DNA of 21,676 nucleotides from Spirogloea muscicola (taxonomy: Eukaryota; Streptophyta; Zygnematophyceae; Spirogloeales; Spirogloeaceae), in contig WELB01000047.1 of NCBI GenBank assembly GCA_009602725.1, positions 374,702-396,377 on the forward strand. The letters run 5' to 3'. Shown here one piece after another: positions 20,634-21,676 of this stretch. A model generated the notes under the pieces. That model saw only the letters and a program-made list of their open reading frames with translations, ran no database searches and was not told the origin of the DNA. The position numbers and the translations under genes were made by a program. Every line of letters begins with the position of its first letter. Position 1 is the stretch's first letter.

Positions 20634-20701
20634 CTGGCGAAGGCGGTGGAGATGGGCAGTGGGCAGACTGGCGAAGGCGGTGGAGATGGGCAATGGGCAG
20701 T
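20634..20701. repeat. 34-bp tandem duplication upstream of the secreted-protein gene
   Basis: Units 20634-20667 and 20668-20701, beginning CTGGCGAAGGCGGTGGAGAT, differ at two positions. They lie 66-133 bp upstream of the start codon of the minus-strand gene, so probably in its 5' UTR or core promoter. Confidence 0.9.
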
Positions 20702-20872
20702 GGTCCTCGAGCCGGGCACTAAGCGCAGGCTGGAAGTGGGAGGAGGGGGGTAGGAGGGCGAGGCAAGAGCAGGGGGGAGGGGGGGCGGCGGTCTGGAGGC
20801 AGGGATGGGAGGAGGGAGGGACACAAAGAGGGGAGGTGCGAGAAGTGAAAGCGCGGGAGGGCGGGGGGGAGG

Positions 20873-20874
<2 letters not shown>

Positions 20875-20928
<54 letters not shown>
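20875..20928. repeat. (GA)n microsatellite, CT on the gene strand
   Basis: About 27 GA units inside a longer purine-rich region (20730-20945). On the minus strand, the coding direction of the gene at 20568, it is a pyrimidine (TC) tract 307-360 bp upstream of the ATG. CT tracts are common near plant transcription starts. Confidence 0.9.
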
Positions 20929-20930
<2 letters not shown>

Positions 20931-20945
20931 CAGAAGCAGAAGAGA

Positions 20946-21311
20946 AGCAGCTCCTTCATAATCGGAAAGAGTGGATGAGGCGCTTTGTGCGAATGAAGAG
21001 AGAGGGAGGCCAAAGTCAGCCAACACATTCTGTAAGAGAATGGAGGAGAATCTAAGTGGGGCAAAGGTCGGTGTCTTGAGACGGTGGCGCTAGCAGAAGT
21101 CGCTCTTTCAAAGGAAGCAATGGAAGCCAGTAGCCAGAGGCCACAAGGCCAGGGGCACCCTGAAGCCTTCGACACTACCAGTCTAACCACGATTGGCCGA
21201 CGTTGCTCTGGAAGTGTTGTCGGAAGTTAAGCTATTGTATCTCAAGTATGGGCAACCTTGTGAACCTGTCTGTGCTCTTGGAAGAGAAACAGCTGTCCAA
21301 TGTAAGGCAAT
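20946..21311. other. Spacer upstream of the secreted-protein gene
   Basis: No exon, RNA gene or long repeat identified. Any open frames on the minus strand here continue out of the CT repeat and are not credible. Confidence 0.4.
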
Positions 21312-21408
21312 GGCTGTGAGAGGCCAGCCCAAAGGAATGTACAAGGTCTGAAACGGCCGGAAGGCGCCAAAAGCAGGATACAGTATCTTGACTTATTGGC
21401 CAATATTG
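21312..21408 (+). repeat. Dispersed repeat, copy 2
   Basis: Starts GGCTGTGAGAGGCCAGCCC as at 5505, then AAAGGAATGTACAAGGTCTG and a diverged continuation (CGGCCGGAAGGCGCC), ending near TTATTGGCCAAT. It is 16 kb from the first copy. Confidence 0.5.
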
Positions 21409-21448
21409 TCTGCCACTTTCTTTCTACTTACTTGTTTGGTCCGCCACA

Positions 21449-21560
21449 GCACGCGTGCGCGCTGGCATGCACGTGTGCGCGTACGTGTGTGTTGTCCTTA
21501 GTGCGTGCTGTGCGCGCGTGCTCGTGTCGTTTCTGCGCGCGAGCTTGTGGTGCGTATGCG
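21449..21560. repeat. Alternating purine-pyrimidine (CG/TG) tract
   Basis: Long runs of CGCGTGCGCG, GTGTGCGCGTACGTGTGT and TGTGCGCGCGTG, with few interruptions. Such CG/TG alternation can adopt Z-DNA under negative supercoiling. It lies next to the terminal T run. Confidence 0.7.
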
Positions 21561-21586
21561 TCAACATAGAGGAGAGAGGGGGGGAG

Positions 21587-21588
<2 letters not shown>

Positions 21589-21676
<88 letters not shown>
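21589..21676. repeat. Terminal T88 homopolymer
   Basis: The window ends in 88 consecutive T after GGGGAGGG. It may mark a contig end or low-confidence sequence. It could also be the complement of a retroposon poly(A) tail whose body lies outside the window. Confidence 0.9.

Noticed and set aside
19763-20722. 319-codon plus-strand open frame opposite the secreted-protein gene
   Set aside because: Longer, but it begins at GTG and is Ser/Ala/Pro low complexity. The minus strand gives an ATG in a good context, a signal peptide and the repeated motif.
20267-21190. Minus-strand open frames reading Leu/Ser repeats upstream of the secreted-protein gene
   Set aside because: Translation of the CT microsatellite and surrounding purine-rich tract.
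1-21676. tRNA, rRNA, CRISPR arrays and bacterial-type operons
   Set aside because: I looked for tRNA B-box-like sequences, rRNA blocks and regularly spaced short repeats and saw none. The intron-rich genes make prokaryotic features inapplicable.

Overview
This window is nuclear DNA of a green-lineage eukaryote. Coding exons are very GC-rich (Ala/Gly/Arg/Pro-heavy proteins), while introns and spacers are much less so. Introns are many, short (about 65 to 600 bp) and GT-AG. The first gene is closest to the plant TOUGH/GPATCH1 protein, and there is a degraded LTR-retroelement aspartic protease of a type I associate with streptophyte algae and bryophytes. A streptophyte alga is my best guess, held weakly. 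The window seems to start inside a gene and ends in an 88-base T run. Single N bases at 7753 and 17435 mark assembly weak points.

Layout. (1) <1-4858, plus strand: eight exons of a TOUGH/GPATCH1-like G-patch + SURP splicing factor, N-terminus outside the window. (2) 4859-7370: gene-poor spacer with a dispersed repeat copy, a decayed minus-strand retropepsin fragment, and a long inverted repeat made from the same element (arms of about 226 and 230 bp, 71-bp loop). (3) 7371-14418, plus strand: an 18-exon gene for a large membrane redox protein. Its modules in order are a copper-monooxygenase-like (LPMO-like, SCE4755 type) beta-sandwich, an EGF-like module, a DOMON heme domain interrupted by a disordered insert, a second DOMON domain, a five-helix cytochrome b561 core and a long cytosolic tail. 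(4) 15186-16085, minus strand: a tentative gene whose first exon encodes one transmembrane helix and resembles exon 1 of the gene at 17793, with the same phase-1 intron position. Its downstream part has a frameshift. (5) 17355-17512: simple-sequence and homopolymer tract with an N. (6) 17793-18733, plus strand: two-exon small single-pass membrane protein. (7) 19774-20568, minus strand: secreted Ala/Glu/Pro-rich protein with three copies of a PGSRAHLSEL-like motif. (8) 20569-21676: its upstream region with GA repeats, a 34-bp tandem duplication, a second dispersed-repeat copy, an alternating purine/pyrimidine tract and the terminal T run.

The genes do not form an evident pathway. The strongest biological lead is the redox protein. 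By established family logic, b561 moves electrons from cytosolic ascorbate across the membrane and DOMON hemes carry them outside. In fungal cellobiose dehydrogenase a related cytochrome domain reduces LPMOs. Here the donor chain and an LPMO-like domain appear to sit on one polypeptide. That functional reading is inference; the exon-by-exon reading frame and domain motifs are seen in the sequence.
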